From positions 314,933 to 378,932 of the forward strand of contig NZ_JH378830.1 of assembly GCF_000235445.1 (NCBI RefSeq): a stretch of DNA of 64,000 nt, written 5' to 3'. Source of the stretch: Johnsonella ignava ATCC 51276 (GTDB lineage Bacteria; Bacillota; Clostridia; Lachnospirales; Lachnospiraceae). The notes beneath the pieces were generated by a model. It did no database searches and was not told the DNA's origin. It saw only the letters and a program-made list of their open reading frames with translations. Below, in pieces: positions 28,901 to 37,222 of this stretch. Every line of letters begins with the position of its first letter. Within the stretch, counting starts at the first letter, position 1. A program made the position numbers and the translations under genes.

Positions 28901-29642
28901 GATAAAATTTTCAAAAACCGGACATATGAGATTTGTAGGGCATCTTGATATAATGAGGTTTTTTCAGAAGGTTATGAGAAAATCCAATTTGCCGATTAAG
29001 TACAGTGAAGGTTTTTCACCTCATCAGATAATGTCATTTGCCGCTCCGCTGGGACTTGGTATTGAAGGACTTGGTGAATATATGGATATAGAGCTGTATG
29101 ATGAGGCATGTGCCGGGCTAAAATCAGATGAAGCCGTAAAAATTCTTAATGAAAATATGTGTGAAGGAATGGAAGTGCTTTCATTTAGGCAGCTTAAAGG
29201 ACCTAAAAAAAATGCCATGTCGTCTGTTGGACTTGCAGATTACATACTTCTATTTAATTTATCAGGTATAAATGATGAAGATAATATACAGTCGAATTTC
29301 TCAGAAAATGATTTCAGAAAATATCCGGAACTGCTTATGTCAAATGAGAGTCTTTTAATTGAAAAAAAAAGTAAGGATAAAGTAAAAGTACTTGACATTA
29401 TGCCGTTTATAAGGCATATTGAATATACGAGAAATACGGTTGTAAATAAAAAGTCTTTTTATGGAGATATGATATTTATGAATATCACACAAGGAAGCAC
29501 TGATAATTTAAAACCGGAGCTTGTTTTACAGGCGCTAAAAAAATATGGAAGCATGCCTGACATAAAATGCAGTATTATAAGAACAGAGCTTTATGATGAA
29601 GGGCATCGTAGTTTGGAGGACTATGGAGAGGATATCACATAA
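28890..29642 (+). CDS. TIGR03936 / DUF2344 family protein
   Basis: 250-aa protein starting VDIRIKFSKTGHMRFVGHLDIMR, the family hallmark. It is often fused to, or directly follows, the TIGR03960 radical SAM partner, and overlaps it here by 11 bp. The GTG at 28890 is chosen because it gives the canonical N-terminus; GTGs farther upstream in frame are possible. Biochemical role unknown; functional coupling to the upstream radical SAM enzyme is inferred from conserved pairing. Confidence 0.85.
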   Translation: MDIRIKFSKTGHMRFVGHLDIMRFFQKVMRKSNLPIKYSEGFSPHQIMSFAAPLGLGIEGLGEYMDIELYDEACAGLKSDEAVKILNENMCEGMEVLSFRQLKGPKKNAMSSVGLADYILLFNLSGINDEDNIQSNFSENDFRKYPELLMSNESLLIEKKSKDKVKVLDIMPFIRHIEYTRNTVVNKKSFYGDMIFMNITQGSTDNLKPELVLQALKKYGSMPDIKCSIIRTELYDEGHRSLEDYGEDIT

Positions 29643-30840
29643 AATTATTATTACCAGGTATAACAAAAAGATCATTTCAATAGTCTATGTGAATGGCAAA
29701 GCGTATGATATAGATACACATATACTGGGTGAACCGCTTTTGAATTCCATACATGTAGCAAAGGTAAAAAATATAACCCCGAATATAGATGCGGCATTTC
29801 TTGATATATGTGTACAAAAAGATAATAGAGGAAGGAACATGAAATGCTTCTACAGCCTAAATGATAATAAAAGTCATCTCTACCTTGATAAAATGCCTCA
29901 CAGCAATCTGAAAGAGGGAGATGATATACTTGTACAGGTAATAAAGGAATCTGCAAAATCTAAAGTACCTATTACAAGTTCACATATATCACTTAGCGGT
30001 ATATATGCAGTGGTATCAATAGGTAGGGGGAGGATTCATTTTTCATCAAAGATTAAGGACGGTGAATGGAAGCAGGAGATGTCTGAGGCTTTAAAGGAAT
30101 ATCTTGATGCGGACATTGATATACTTTTAAGGACAAATGCCTACAATGTTGATAAGGCACTTATTATAAATGATATAAAAACATATAAAGAAAAGCTTGG
30201 AGATATCTTTGAAAAGGCGGCTTACAGGACTTCACCCAGCTTTTTATATTCATCAGATAAAAGTTATATAAGTATGGTAAAAAAGTATCTCAACTCAGGG
30301 CTTATGGAGATACTTACCGATATTGAGCCTATTTATAATGAGATAAGGCAGTTTGTTGAATATCATGACAGCAGCTATCTGCCACGAATACGGTTTTATA
30401 ATGATCTTCTTCAACCGCTTTCAAAGCTTTACAGCATAGAAACTCTCCTTTCTGAGGTACTTACTAAAAAGGTCTGGCTTAAGTCAGGGGCATATATAGT
30501 AATAGAATATACTGAGGGGCTTACTGTGATTGATGTAAACACCGGAAAACGCAGCAATAAGGGAAGTGCAAATGAAAATGCAAAACGTACAAACATTGAA
30601 GCTGCTATTGAGATTGCAAGACAACTTAGGTTAAGGAATATTTCAGGAATAGTGGTAGTGGATTTTATAGATATGAATACAAAACAGGATCAGGACGAGC
30701 TTTTTTGTATTATAAGCGATGAATTAAAAAAGGATCCGCTTAAAGCAGTTGCAGTTGATATAACCGCACTTAACTTAGTGGAAATAACAAGACAGAAGAT
30801 AAAGAAGCCGCTATATGAGCAATTCATGCTTGACATATAG
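29623..30840 (+). CDS. rng: Ribonuclease E/G family protein (short form)
   Basis: 405-aa endoribonuclease for rRNA and mRNA processing. An N-terminal S1-like domain precedes a 5' sensor/RNase H-like catalytic domain with GLTVIDVNTGK and GIVVVDFIDM, which supply the metal-binding Asp residues. The protein ends at KKPLYEQFMLDI, just where E. coli RNase G continues into the CPTC zinc-link region, so the Zn-link is missing. The start follows GGAGG by only 3 nt. Confidence 0.9.
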   Translation: MERISHKIIITRYNKKIISIVYVNGKAYDIDTHILGEPLLNSIHVAKVKNITPNIDAAFLDICVQKDNRGRNMKCFYSLNDNKSHLYLDKMPHSNLKEGDDILVQVIKESAKSKVPITSSHISLSGIYAVVSIGRGRIHFSSKIKDGEWKQEMSEALKEYLDADIDILLRTNAYNVDKALIINDIKTYKEKLGDIFEKAAYRTSPSFLYSSDKSYISMVKKYLNSGLMEILTDIEPIYNEIRQFVEYHDSSYLPRIRFYNDLLQPLSKLYSIETLLSEVLTKKVWLKSGAYIVIEYTEGLTVIDVNTGKRSNKGSANENAKRTNIEAAIEIARQLRLRNISGIVVVDFIDMNTKQDQDELFCIISDELKKDPLKAVAVDITALNLVEITRQKIKKPLYEQFMLDI

Positions 30841-31017
30841 TACAATCTCTGGTATACATATTCATACATAAGCAACATATTCTTAATATTTCGTAACATT
30901 TATAATTTTTGCAGATCTTTAAGTCTATGTATGCAGTACTTTATGGTGCATCGGTATTAGCTGCCTATATAGTCGCTTATGTATATTTTGTTGTATAAAA
31001 GGAAGGAAATCAATATA

Positions 31018-31827
31018 GTGTTAAAAAAATCTTTATGTTTAATTTTGTCTATATTCATGTATATACTTACATTTAGCTTCGCAGCAGTTTCTCCGGGTAT
31101 GTACGAAGTTTATGCCGATGAATACAGCTCATATGTCGGTAAATTAAATGTGAGTGCATACAGTGATAATCTAAAGACCTTTTACGGTGAAAAGCCCGTT
31201 GCAGGAAGGACTGTGTCTGCAAAATTAAGCATGTTTGATATGGGAGAAAATATAAAGATAGGTGATAAGGTTTATAGAGTTGAATCAACTCTTGCGGAAA
31301 ATGCTTCTGAAAATATAATGGTTTATTGCGACAGTAAAGATGCCGCAATAAAGTATGGACTTAAAACTGAAAAGGTTTACAGAAAGTCCCCATCGGAAAG
31401 AACTGCCGCTAAAAAGGATTCCACGTCAAATTCGAAGAAGTCCTCACAGGAAACCAAAAAAACAGCACAAAAGTCAAAATCAGGAAGTGAAAAGGAAACG
31501 TCAGGTTCAAAGTCCGTGAGTACACATATATCCGGTAAATCTTTAGGCAAGTTCCAGATTACTGCATATTGCAACTGCCCTATATGTTCAGGACAGTTTG
31601 CCGGAAAAGCTACAAGCAGTGGTGTTATGCCAAAGGAAGGGCGTACCATAGCGGTAGATCCTTCAGTTATATCTATTGGAAGCAAAGTAGTAATAGATGG
31701 AGTTACCTATACTGCGGAAGATACAGGAAGCGGAATATATGGTAACAGGATAGACATATATTTTACCGATCATGCACAGGCACAATCATATGGTCTTAAG
31801 ACCAAGGAAGTATTTGCCGCACAATAA
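31018..31827 (+). CDS. Secreted 3D-domain protein
   Basis: 269-aa exported protein. A signal peptide (about residues 1-32, KKSLCLILSIFMYILTFSF) leads to a G5-like/YabE-type strand region (about 40-120), then a Ser/Lys-rich linker (about 125-175), and a C-terminal 3D domain. That domain has the three conserved Asp in AVDPSVISIGS, AEDTGSG and RIDIYF. 3D domains occur in Sps/YabE/MltA-like wall hydrolases and probably cleave glycan strands. The GTG start follows AAGGAAGG. Confidence 0.88.
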   Translation: MLKKSLCLILSIFMYILTFSFAAVSPGMYEVYADEYSSYVGKLNVSAYSDNLKTFYGEKPVAGRTVSAKLSMFDMGENIKIGDKVYRVESTLAENASENIMVYCDSKDAAIKYGLKTEKVYRKSPSERTAAKKDSTSNSKKSSQETKKTAQKSKSGSEKETSGSKSVSTHISGKSLGKFQITAYCNCPICSGQFAGKATSSGVMPKEGRTIAVDPSVISIGSKVVIDGVTYTAEDTGSGIYGNRIDIYFTDHAQAQSYGLKTKEVFAAQ

Positions 31828-31857
31828 TAAAATATAATATAATTTTGGGAGAGTAAG

Positions 31858-32574
31858 ATGAGTAATATACCTACACCGCATATTGATGCGAAAGAAGGAG
31901 AAATAGCACAGACGATACTTCTGCCCGGTGATCCTTTAAGGGCACGTTTTATTGCGGATAATTTTTTGGATAATGTAAGGCAGTTTAATTCGACAAGAAA
32001 TATGCTGGGTTTTACCGGCACATATAAAGACAGAGAAATATCCGTTATGGGTACAGGCATGGGCTGCCCTTCAATAGGCATTTATTCATATGAGCTTATT
32101 AATTTTTATAAGGTAAAAAACCTTATAAGAATCGGTACAGCAGGCTCTTTAATGTCTGATGTTCATATAAAGGACGTAGTTTTCGGCATGGGTGCATGTA
32201 CTACATCAAATTATCCGAATCTTATGGGGCTTAAGGGAACTTTTGCACCTATATGTTCATATTTCCTGCTTGAAAAGGCGGTAGCAGCTGCTAAAAAACT
32301 TGGAATTAACTACCATGTAGGAAATATTTTAAGCTCGGATATGTTCTACGGTCCCTACAAGGAGATATCAGGGGGCATGGATTGGTCCGATATGGGAGTT
32401 ATGGCGGTAGAGATGGAGGCGGCAGCTTTATATACCAATGCTGCAGCGGGAGGTGCAAATGCTCTTTCCATACTTACTATAAGTGATTCTATAATTACAG
32501 GGGAGTCAACAAGCTCATATGAAAGACAGACTGCATTCACTTCAATGATGGAGGTGGCGCTTAGTCTTGCCTGA
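31858..32574 (+). CDS. deoD: Purine nucleoside phosphorylase, DeoD type
   Basis: 238-aa phosphorolytic enzyme that splits purine (deoxy)nucleosides into base and (deoxy)ribose-1-phosphate. Motifs are the N-terminal HIDAKEGEIAQTILLPGDPLRA, GTGMGCPSIGIYSYEL, and MAVEMEAAALY. Length matches the family (~235). Its stop codon lies inside the first arm of the structured region at 32570-32670. Confidence 0.97.
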   Translation: MSNIPTPHIDAKEGEIAQTILLPGDPLRARFIADNFLDNVRQFNSTRNMLGFTGTYKDREISVMGTGMGCPSIGIYSYELINFYKVKNLIRIGTAGSLMSDVHIKDVVFGMGACTTSNYPNLMGLKGTFAPICSYFLLEKAVAAAKKLGINYHVGNILSSDMFYGPYKEISGGMDWSDMGVMAVEMEAAALYTNAAAGGANALSILTISDSIITGESTSSYERQTAFTSMMEVALSLA

Positions 32575-32670
32575 GATTTTATTTTTACAGGTTAAATAAT
32601 GTAACCTGTGTTATCTGAATATATTTTCAGAGAAACACGGATTAAGTGTTTTCAGTGTAAAAATCTCAGG
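32570..32670 (+). ncRNA. Candidate structured RNA: closing stem around three hairpins
   Basis: A perfect 11-bp closing stem (CCTGAGATTTT 32570-32580 / AAAATCTCAGG 32660-32670) encloses three consecutive hairpins. These are ACAGGTTA 32587-32594 / 32602-32609; TCTGAA 32614-32619 / 32626-32631; and AAACAC 32633-32638 / 32646-32651. I do not recognise the family. It may be a 3' UTR structure of deoD or an independent RNA. Confidence 0.4.
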
Positions 32671-32750
32671 TATTTTGTTCAATTCCCGGAGGAATTTTTG
32701 ACATATACACATCTTATTACATAAAATAATAAGTTTGGTTTTTCTTTTTA

Positions 32751-32792
32751 ATATACTTAGGGCAGGAGATCTGTTCTAAGTATATTTTTTTA
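32751..32792 (+). terminator. Strong terminator between deoD and the pfl operon
   Basis: ATATACTTAG (32751-32760) pairs with CTAAGTATAT (32776-32785), with an inner CAG/CTG pair, followed by a T-run. A smaller hairpin AATTCC/GGAATT with TTTT lies upstream at 32680-32699. The rest of 32671-32870 is AT-rich with no ORF. Confidence 0.85.
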
Positions 32793-32870
32793 ATCTTTAC
32801 AAATTCTGTATATTTAGCTCAAAATTTATATTTGTTCATAAAAAAAAACATGTCTTGTTTATTTAAAAGA

Positions 32871-32886
32871 ACAATATCTATATTGT
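32871..32886 (+). promoter_or_regulatory. Putative operator palindrome at the pfl promoter
   Basis: ACAATAT-CT-ATATTGT, a perfect 7-bp inverted repeat with a 2-bp centre. It overlaps the -35 box of the pfl promoter and so is placed to block RNA polymerase. It does not match the Rex consensus. Confidence 0.4.
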
Positions 32887-32910
32887 AAATCCCTAGCTTT
32901 TTGGTATACT
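32883..32910 (+). promoter_or_regulatory. SigA promoter of the pfl operon
   Basis: TTGTAA (32883-32888), 16-bp spacer, extended TGG-TATACT (-10 at 32905-32910). It gives a leader of about 70 nt before the pflB ATG. Confidence 0.65.
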
Positions 32911-32984
32911 ATCATTACATAATAAAAAATTAACAATTTTTTATGACTTATTCTAAAAAATATTATATTTTAAAGGAGGATGTT

Positions 32985-35051
32985 ATGTATAAAGGCTGGG
33001 AAGGCTTTAATTACGGAAAGTGGAATGACAGGGTAGATGTAAGAGATTTTATACAGAGAAACTACACTGAATATACCGGTGATGAATCATTCCTTGCACC
33101 CGCAACAGAGGCGACCTTAAAACTCTGGAAAATGGTAATGGAACTTTCAAAAAAGGAGGCACAGGCAGGCGGTGTACTTGATATGGACACAAAGATTGTT
33201 TCAACCATTACAAGCCATGGTCCGGGATACCTTGACAGAGAGCTTGAAACTATAGTCGGCTTTCAAACAGATAAACCTTTTAAGCGTTCTCTTCAGCCCT
33301 ATGGCGGTATAAGGGTGGCAGAGCAGGCGTGTGAGGCTTATGGCTATAAGGTTGATGATGAAGTTGATGAAATCTTTACAAAATATCGTAAAACACATAA
33401 TCAGGGGGTTTTTGACGTATATACCCCTGAGATGCGTGCCGCAAGGAAATCAGGCATAATTACAGGACTTCCGGATGCATATGGCAGAGGAAGGATTATA
33501 GGCGATTACAGAAGAGTTGCTCTTTACGGCATAGATTACCTTATAGAGGATAAAAAACAGCAGCTCGGAACTTCTCTTGAGAGAATGACAGGTGATAATA
33601 TAAGGCTTCGTGAGGAGCTCTCAGAGCAGATAAAGGCACTTAATTCTCTTAAAGAGCTTGGAAAAATCTATGGCTATGACATATCACAGCCTGCCCGGAC
33701 AGCAAAAGAGGCTATACAGTGGCTGTACTTCGGGTATCTCGCAGCAATTAAAGAACAAAACGGTGCTGCAATGAGCCTTGGAAGAACCTCAACATTTATA
33801 GATATATATATAGAAAGAGATATTAAAAAAGGAATACTTAATGAAATTCAGGCACAGGAGCTTATTGATCACTTTATAATGAAGCTCAGACTTGTTAAAT
33901 TTGCAAGAACTCCCGAGTATAATCAGCTTTTTTCAGGTGATCCTACATGGGTTACTGAGTCGATAGGAGGTATGGGATGTAACGGATATTCTCTTGTTAC
34001 AAGAACCTCATTCAGATATCTTCATACCCTTACAAATCTGGGCACTGCACCTGAGCCTAATCTTACAGTGCTTTGGTCGCCCAGACTTCCTGAGGCATTT
34101 AAACGTTACTGTGCAAAAATGTCAATACTGACATCTTCAATACAGTATGAAAATGATGAGATAATGCGTACCGATCATGGTGATGATTATGCGATAGCCT
34201 GCTGTGTATCATCTATGAGAGTCGGAAAGGAAATGCAGTTTTTCGGGGCAAGGGCAAATCTGGCAAAATGTCTTTTATATGCAATAAACGGCGGTATTGA
34301 TGAAAAGTCTAAAGTTCAGGTAGGACCTAAATTCAGACCGGTTGAAAGTGAATATCTTGATTTTGATGATGTCAAATCAAAGTTTGAAGATATGATGGAA
34401 TGGCTTGCCAAACTTTATGTCAATACACTTAATATAATACATTATATGCATGATAAATATGCTTATGAAGCAGTACAGATGGCACTTCATGACAGAGAGG
34501 TAAAACGCTTCTTTGCCACAGGTATTGCAGGGCTTTCAGTTGTTGCAGATTCACTTAGTGCTATAAAATATGCAAAGGTAAAAACCGTGCGTGATGAGGA
34601 CGGTATTGTATATGATTATCAGATAGAAGGTGATTTCCCTAAATACGGCAATAATGATGACAGAGTTGACAAGCTTGCAGTTGATCTTGTAGAAAGTTTT
34701 ATGAGTAAGATCAGGAAGCACCATGTTTATAGGCATTCAATTCCTACAATGTCAATACTTACAATTACTTCAAATGTAGTTTATGGTAAAAAAACGGGTA
34801 ATACTCCTGACGGAAGGCGTTACGGAGAGCCTTTTGCACCGGGTGCAAATCCGATGCACAGACGTGATACTCATGGTGCGCTCGCTTCACTTACTTCAGT
34901 ATCCAAGCTGCCTTTCAGAGATGCACAGGACGGCATCTCAAATACGTTTTCAATAGTGCCCGGAGCACTTGGAAAGGATAATCAGGTATTTGCAGGAGAT
35001 CTTGACCTTGACAGACTTCTTGAAGAAGCGGAGTTTGAAACTAAGGAATAA
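32985..35051 (+). CDS. pflB: Pyruvate formate-lyase core lacking the glycyl-radical domain
   Basis: 688-aa formate C-acetyltransferase catalysing pyruvate + CoA to acetyl-CoA + formate. The active-site pair Cys406-Cys407 is in DDYAIACCVSSM, and ERDIKKG, TPDGRRYGEPFAPGANPMH and DGISNTFSIVPGALGKD are well conserved. The protein stops right after the last motif, about 55-60 residues before a normal PFL ends. The missing part, with the RVSGYA radical loop, is a separate gene at 35439-35678. There is no frameshift: the junction holds a different gene. The ATG at 32985 follows AAAGGAGG. Confidence 0.93.
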   Translation: MYKGWEGFNYGKWNDRVDVRDFIQRNYTEYTGDESFLAPATEATLKLWKMVMELSKKEAQAGGVLDMDTKIVSTITSHGPGYLDRELETIVGFQTDKPFKRSLQPYGGIRVAEQACEAYGYKVDDEVDEIFTKYRKTHNQGVFDVYTPEMRAARKSGIITGLPDAYGRGRIIGDYRRVALYGIDYLIEDKKQQLGTSLERMTGDNIRLREELSEQIKALNSLKELGKIYGYDISQPARTAKEAIQWLYFGYLAAIKEQNGAAMSLGRTSTFIDIYIERDIKKGILNEIQAQELIDHFIMKLRLVKFARTPEYNQLFSGDPTWVTESIGGMGCNGYSLVTRTSFRYLHTLTNLGTAPEPNLTVLWSPRLPEAFKRYCAKMSILTSSIQYENDEIMRTDHGDDYAIACCVSSMRVGKEMQFFGARANLAKCLLYAINGGIDEKSKVQVGPKFRPVESEYLDFDDVKSKFEDMMEWLAKLYVNTLNIIHYMHDKYAYEAVQMALHDREVKRFFATGIAGLSVVADSLSAIKYAKVKTVRDEDGIVYDYQIEGDFPKYGNNDDRVDKLAVDLVESFMSKIRKHHVYRHSIPTMSILTITSNVVYGKKTGNTPDGRRYGEPFAPGANPMHRRDTHGALASLTSVSKLPFRDAQDGISNTFSIVPGALGKDNQVFAGDLDLDRLLEEAEFETKE

Positions 35052-35123
35052 GAAAAAGCAGGCAGATAATATAATGCAAAGTATGAACTGCCATATGTAA
35101 AATAGGCGGAAGGCTTGACTGAT

Positions 35124-35360
35124 ATGTTAAAAAAAGAAAAGGACGGCAGCATTAAAAATGCTGCCGATAAGGCGGCAGGTGCATATATAAATGAAGATGA
35201 GCTTAATGCACTTGTAAGGATGATTGATAATAAGGTTTTGGCAGGTGCAGGGCATATTGATGTTTGCATGCATTTAGACAATGCTCCAAATATGCCCGGT
35301 TGCGAGGGTTTAAAATGCACCTCATGCATGATACCTAACCTTAATACTGAAAACGATTAA
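35124..35360 (+). CDS. 78-aa glycyl-radical-domain-like protein with Cys-rich tail
   Basis: Small protein between the PFL core and its detached radical domain. Residues about 25-50 (ELNALVRMIDNKVLAGAGH and onward) align without gaps to the start of the radical domain (QIDNLVSLLDGYSKKGGHH and onward). The Gly loop is absent. Instead there is a short CEGLKCTSC segment with three Cys. It may be a degenerate paralogue turned into a metal/redox or assembly factor. Start uncertain: ATG 35124 with GGAAGG upstream, or in-frame TTG 35115. Function unknown. Confidence 0.65.
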   Translation: MLKKEKDGSIKNAADKAAGAYINEDELNALVRMIDNKVLAGAGHIDVCMHLDNAPNMPGCEGLKCTSCMIPNLNTEND

Positions 35361-35438
35361 TATCCATCTATGATATTATTGATGCATACAGATAATTTAG
35401 TATGCCTGAAATATATAATTTTAAAACGGAGGTAAAAA

Positions 35439-35678
35439 ATGGTTACAGATTCACAGATTGATAATCTTGTTTCACTGCTTGACGGCTACTCAAAAAAGGG
35501 CGGGCATCATTTAAATATAAATGTGTTTTCAAGAGAGACACTGCTTGATGCACAGGAGCATCCTGAAAAATATCCGCAGCTTACAGTGAGAGTTTCAGGT
35601 TATGCGGTAAACTTTAATAAGCTTACAAGAGAGCAGCAAAATGATGTAATTTCAAGAACATTCCATGAAGGAATGTAA
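35439..35678 (+). CDS. Stand-alone glycyl-radical domain of pyruvate formate-lyase
   Basis: 79-aa protein equal to the C-terminal end of a normal PFL. It runs from the LVSLLDGY helix through HHLNINVFSRETLLDA to TVRVSGYAVNF, with the radical Gly54, and the closing REQQNDVISRTFHE. It resembles GrcA/YfiD, but here it must supply the only radical for the core enzyme at 32985-35051, which lacks one. It has its own GGAGG and ATG, and lies 19 bp before pflA, its activase. Confidence 0.9.
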   Translation: MVTDSQIDNLVSLLDGYSKKGGHHLNINVFSRETLLDAQEHPEKYPQLTVRVSGYAVNFNKLTREQQNDVISRTFHEGM

Positions 35679-35697
35679 TCAGGGTGGTATATAATCA

Positions 35698-36486
35698 ATG
35701 CATGGATATATACATTCAATAGAGACATTCGGGACCGTTGACGGTCCCGGTGTCCGCTATGTGGTTTTTTTTCAGGGCTGTCCTCTGCGCTGTAAATATT
35801 GTCATAATCCGGATACATGGCAGACGGGAATAGGTGAAGAAGTAAGTGTTGATGAGATACTTGACGATTATGAAAACTATAAACCGTATCTTCATGGAGG
35901 AGGTATAACCTGTACAGGCGGTGAACCGCTTTTGCAGATTGATTTTATAAAGGAACTTTTTACAGAAGCTAAAAAGAGGGGTATACATACTTGTGTTGAT
36001 ACAAGCGGAGCAACATTTTCACCTGATAATCCCGAGATACTGCAAAAATTTGACAGACTTATAGAAGTAACCGATCTGTTTTTGCTTGATATAAAGCATA
36101 TTGACAGCAGTCAGCATCTCTGGCTTACAGGACAAGGAAATGAACATATACTTGCATTTGCCGGGTATTTAGATAAAAACAATAAGGATATGTGGATAAG
36201 GCATGTTGTAATTCCTAAAATAACATATGATGACAAGCTTTTGTATGAACTGGGATATTTTTTAGGAGGACTTAAAAATATAAGAGCACTTGATATACTT
36301 GCCTATCATACCATGGGAAAAGTTAAATATGAAAATCTGCATCTGAAATATCCGCTTGAGGAGATCCCACCTCTTGATCTTGAACAGGCAAAGCACGCAA
36401 AGAAAATTGTATTTGACGGTTTAAAGGCAAGGCTTCTCCACGATAAAAAAAGGGATTTGACTAAACAAAATATTTTAAAATCTTAA
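35698..36486 (+). CDS. pflA: Pyruvate formate-lyase-activating enzyme
   Basis: 262-aa radical-SAM activase that abstracts H from the glycine of the PFL radical domain. The CxxxCxxC cluster motif is in FQGCPLRCKYCHNPDTW. Other motifs are GGGITCTGGEPLLQ and VTDLFLLDIKH. It is last in the pfl operon, followed by a terminator. In this organism its substrate would be the separate 79-aa domain. Confidence 0.96.
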   Translation: MHGYIHSIETFGTVDGPGVRYVVFFQGCPLRCKYCHNPDTWQTGIGEEVSVDEILDDYENYKPYLHGGGITCTGGEPLLQIDFIKELFTEAKKRGIHTCVDTSGATFSPDNPEILQKFDRLIEVTDLFLLDIKHIDSSQHLWLTGQGNEHILAFAGYLDKNNKDMWIRHVVIPKITYDDKLLYELGYFLGGLKNIRALDILAYHTMGKVKYENLHLKYPLEEIPPLDLEQAKHAKKIVFDGLKARLLHDKKRDLTKQNILKS

Positions 36487-36490
36487 AAGC

Positions 36491-36522
36491 AACCTTTTGT
36501 TTTAATTAACAAGAGGTTTTTT
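36491..36522 (+). terminator. Terminator of the pfl operon
   Basis: AACCTTTTGTT (36491-36501) pairs with AACAAGAGGTT (36508-36518), with one G-U pair, then a T-run. Confidence 0.8.
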
Positions 36523-36591
36523 ATATTTATCATATATTAAAATCTATTATTTAGATACAGTAACCGGTAGTAATCTTCAAAATATTTCATA

Positions 36592-36620
36592 TTGACATTA
36601 ATAGGGTTACTTCGTATAAT
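36592..36620 (+). promoter_or_regulatory. Full-consensus SigA promoter of the selenium-type operon
   Basis: TTGACA (36592-36597), 17-bp spacer, TATAAT (36615-36620): a perfect match. The leader to the yedF ATG is about 185 nt, with no ORF. A 7-bp inverted repeat AGTAACC (36559-36565) / GGTTACT (36605-36611) brackets the -35 box and could be an operator. Confidence 0.85.
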
Positions 36621-36810
36621 CTAGTTGTTATTTGTTATAAGGTAAATGTACAGGATATTATGCAGCAGAGTCGGTTTGGTTTTTATACAAAAAAGCTTTA
36701 AAAACAATAATATTAAGCTGTTGTAAATTATTCTAATGTTCATGGTCGTGATATAATGTGCATAAATAATTATTGAAGCTATTTAAAAATTTATATAAAA
36801 GGAGAAGCTT

Positions 36811-37158
36811 ATGTCAAAAAAATACGATGTAGTAATTAAGAGCAAGAGTATGGGACACGGAGAGGACGATGAAGTTCTGCTTGAAAAACTGATGGTTGGA
36901 TTCCTGCACACTCTTGCCGGCAGGGAAAATCTGCCTGAACATATTATTATGTATGGTTCAGGTGTTTTGCTTTCCTGTACAGGTTCTGACAGCATTGAAG
37001 ATTTAAAAGTGCTTGAAGAAAAAGGTGTAAAGGTACTCTCATGTGGAATATGTCTTGATTATTATGAAATAAAAGATGAACTTAAGGTTGGCGGCGTAAC
37101 AACTATGGCAGAAGTAGTTGAAATTATGACAACATCCGATAAGGTGATTATTCCGTAA
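36811..37158 (+). CDS. yedF: YedF-type sulfurtransferase-like selenium metabolism protein (C-terminal domain only)
   Basis: 115-aa DsrE-like protein matching the C-terminal half of YedF (TIGR03527), a family that co-occurs with selenophosphate synthetase. The core VLLSCTGSDSIEDLKVLEEKGVKVLSCGICLDYY contains conserved Cys in LSCTG and SCGICLDYY. The TusA-like N-terminal domain of full YedF is missing. AGGAG precedes the ATG. It is first in the operon, followed by a hairpin (37171-37194) and the putative selenoprotein. Confidence 0.85.
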   Translation: MSKKYDVVIKSKSMGHGEDDEVLLEKLMVGFLHTLAGRENLPEHIIMYGSGVLLSCTGSDSIEDLKVLEEKGVKVLSCGICLDYYEIKDELKVGGVTTMAEVVEIMTTSDKVIIP

Positions 37159-37170
37159 GAATTTTTTGCA

Positions 37171-37203
37171 GGCACCCATAGTTTTATGGGTGCCAAGTTT
37201 TAT
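37171..37203 (+). terminator. Hairpin between yedF and the MetE-like gene
   Basis: Perfect 10-bp stem GGCACCCATA (37171-37180) / TATGGGTGCC (37185-37194) with a GTTT loop, followed by a weak AAGTTTTATT tail. It may be a partial terminator or attenuator that lowers expression of the downstream genes relative to yedF. Confidence 0.55.
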
Positions 37204-37222
37204 TAAAATTAAGGAGAAAATA

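Noticed and set aside
30927..30998. 23-codon hydrophobic ORF before the 3D-domain gene
   Set aside because: No ribosome site and no support beyond being open.
32856..32886. Rex-binding site upstream of pfl
   Set aside because: TTGTT and AACAA half-sites exist but the spacing is wrong, and the clear palindrome has the half-sites in a different arrangement.
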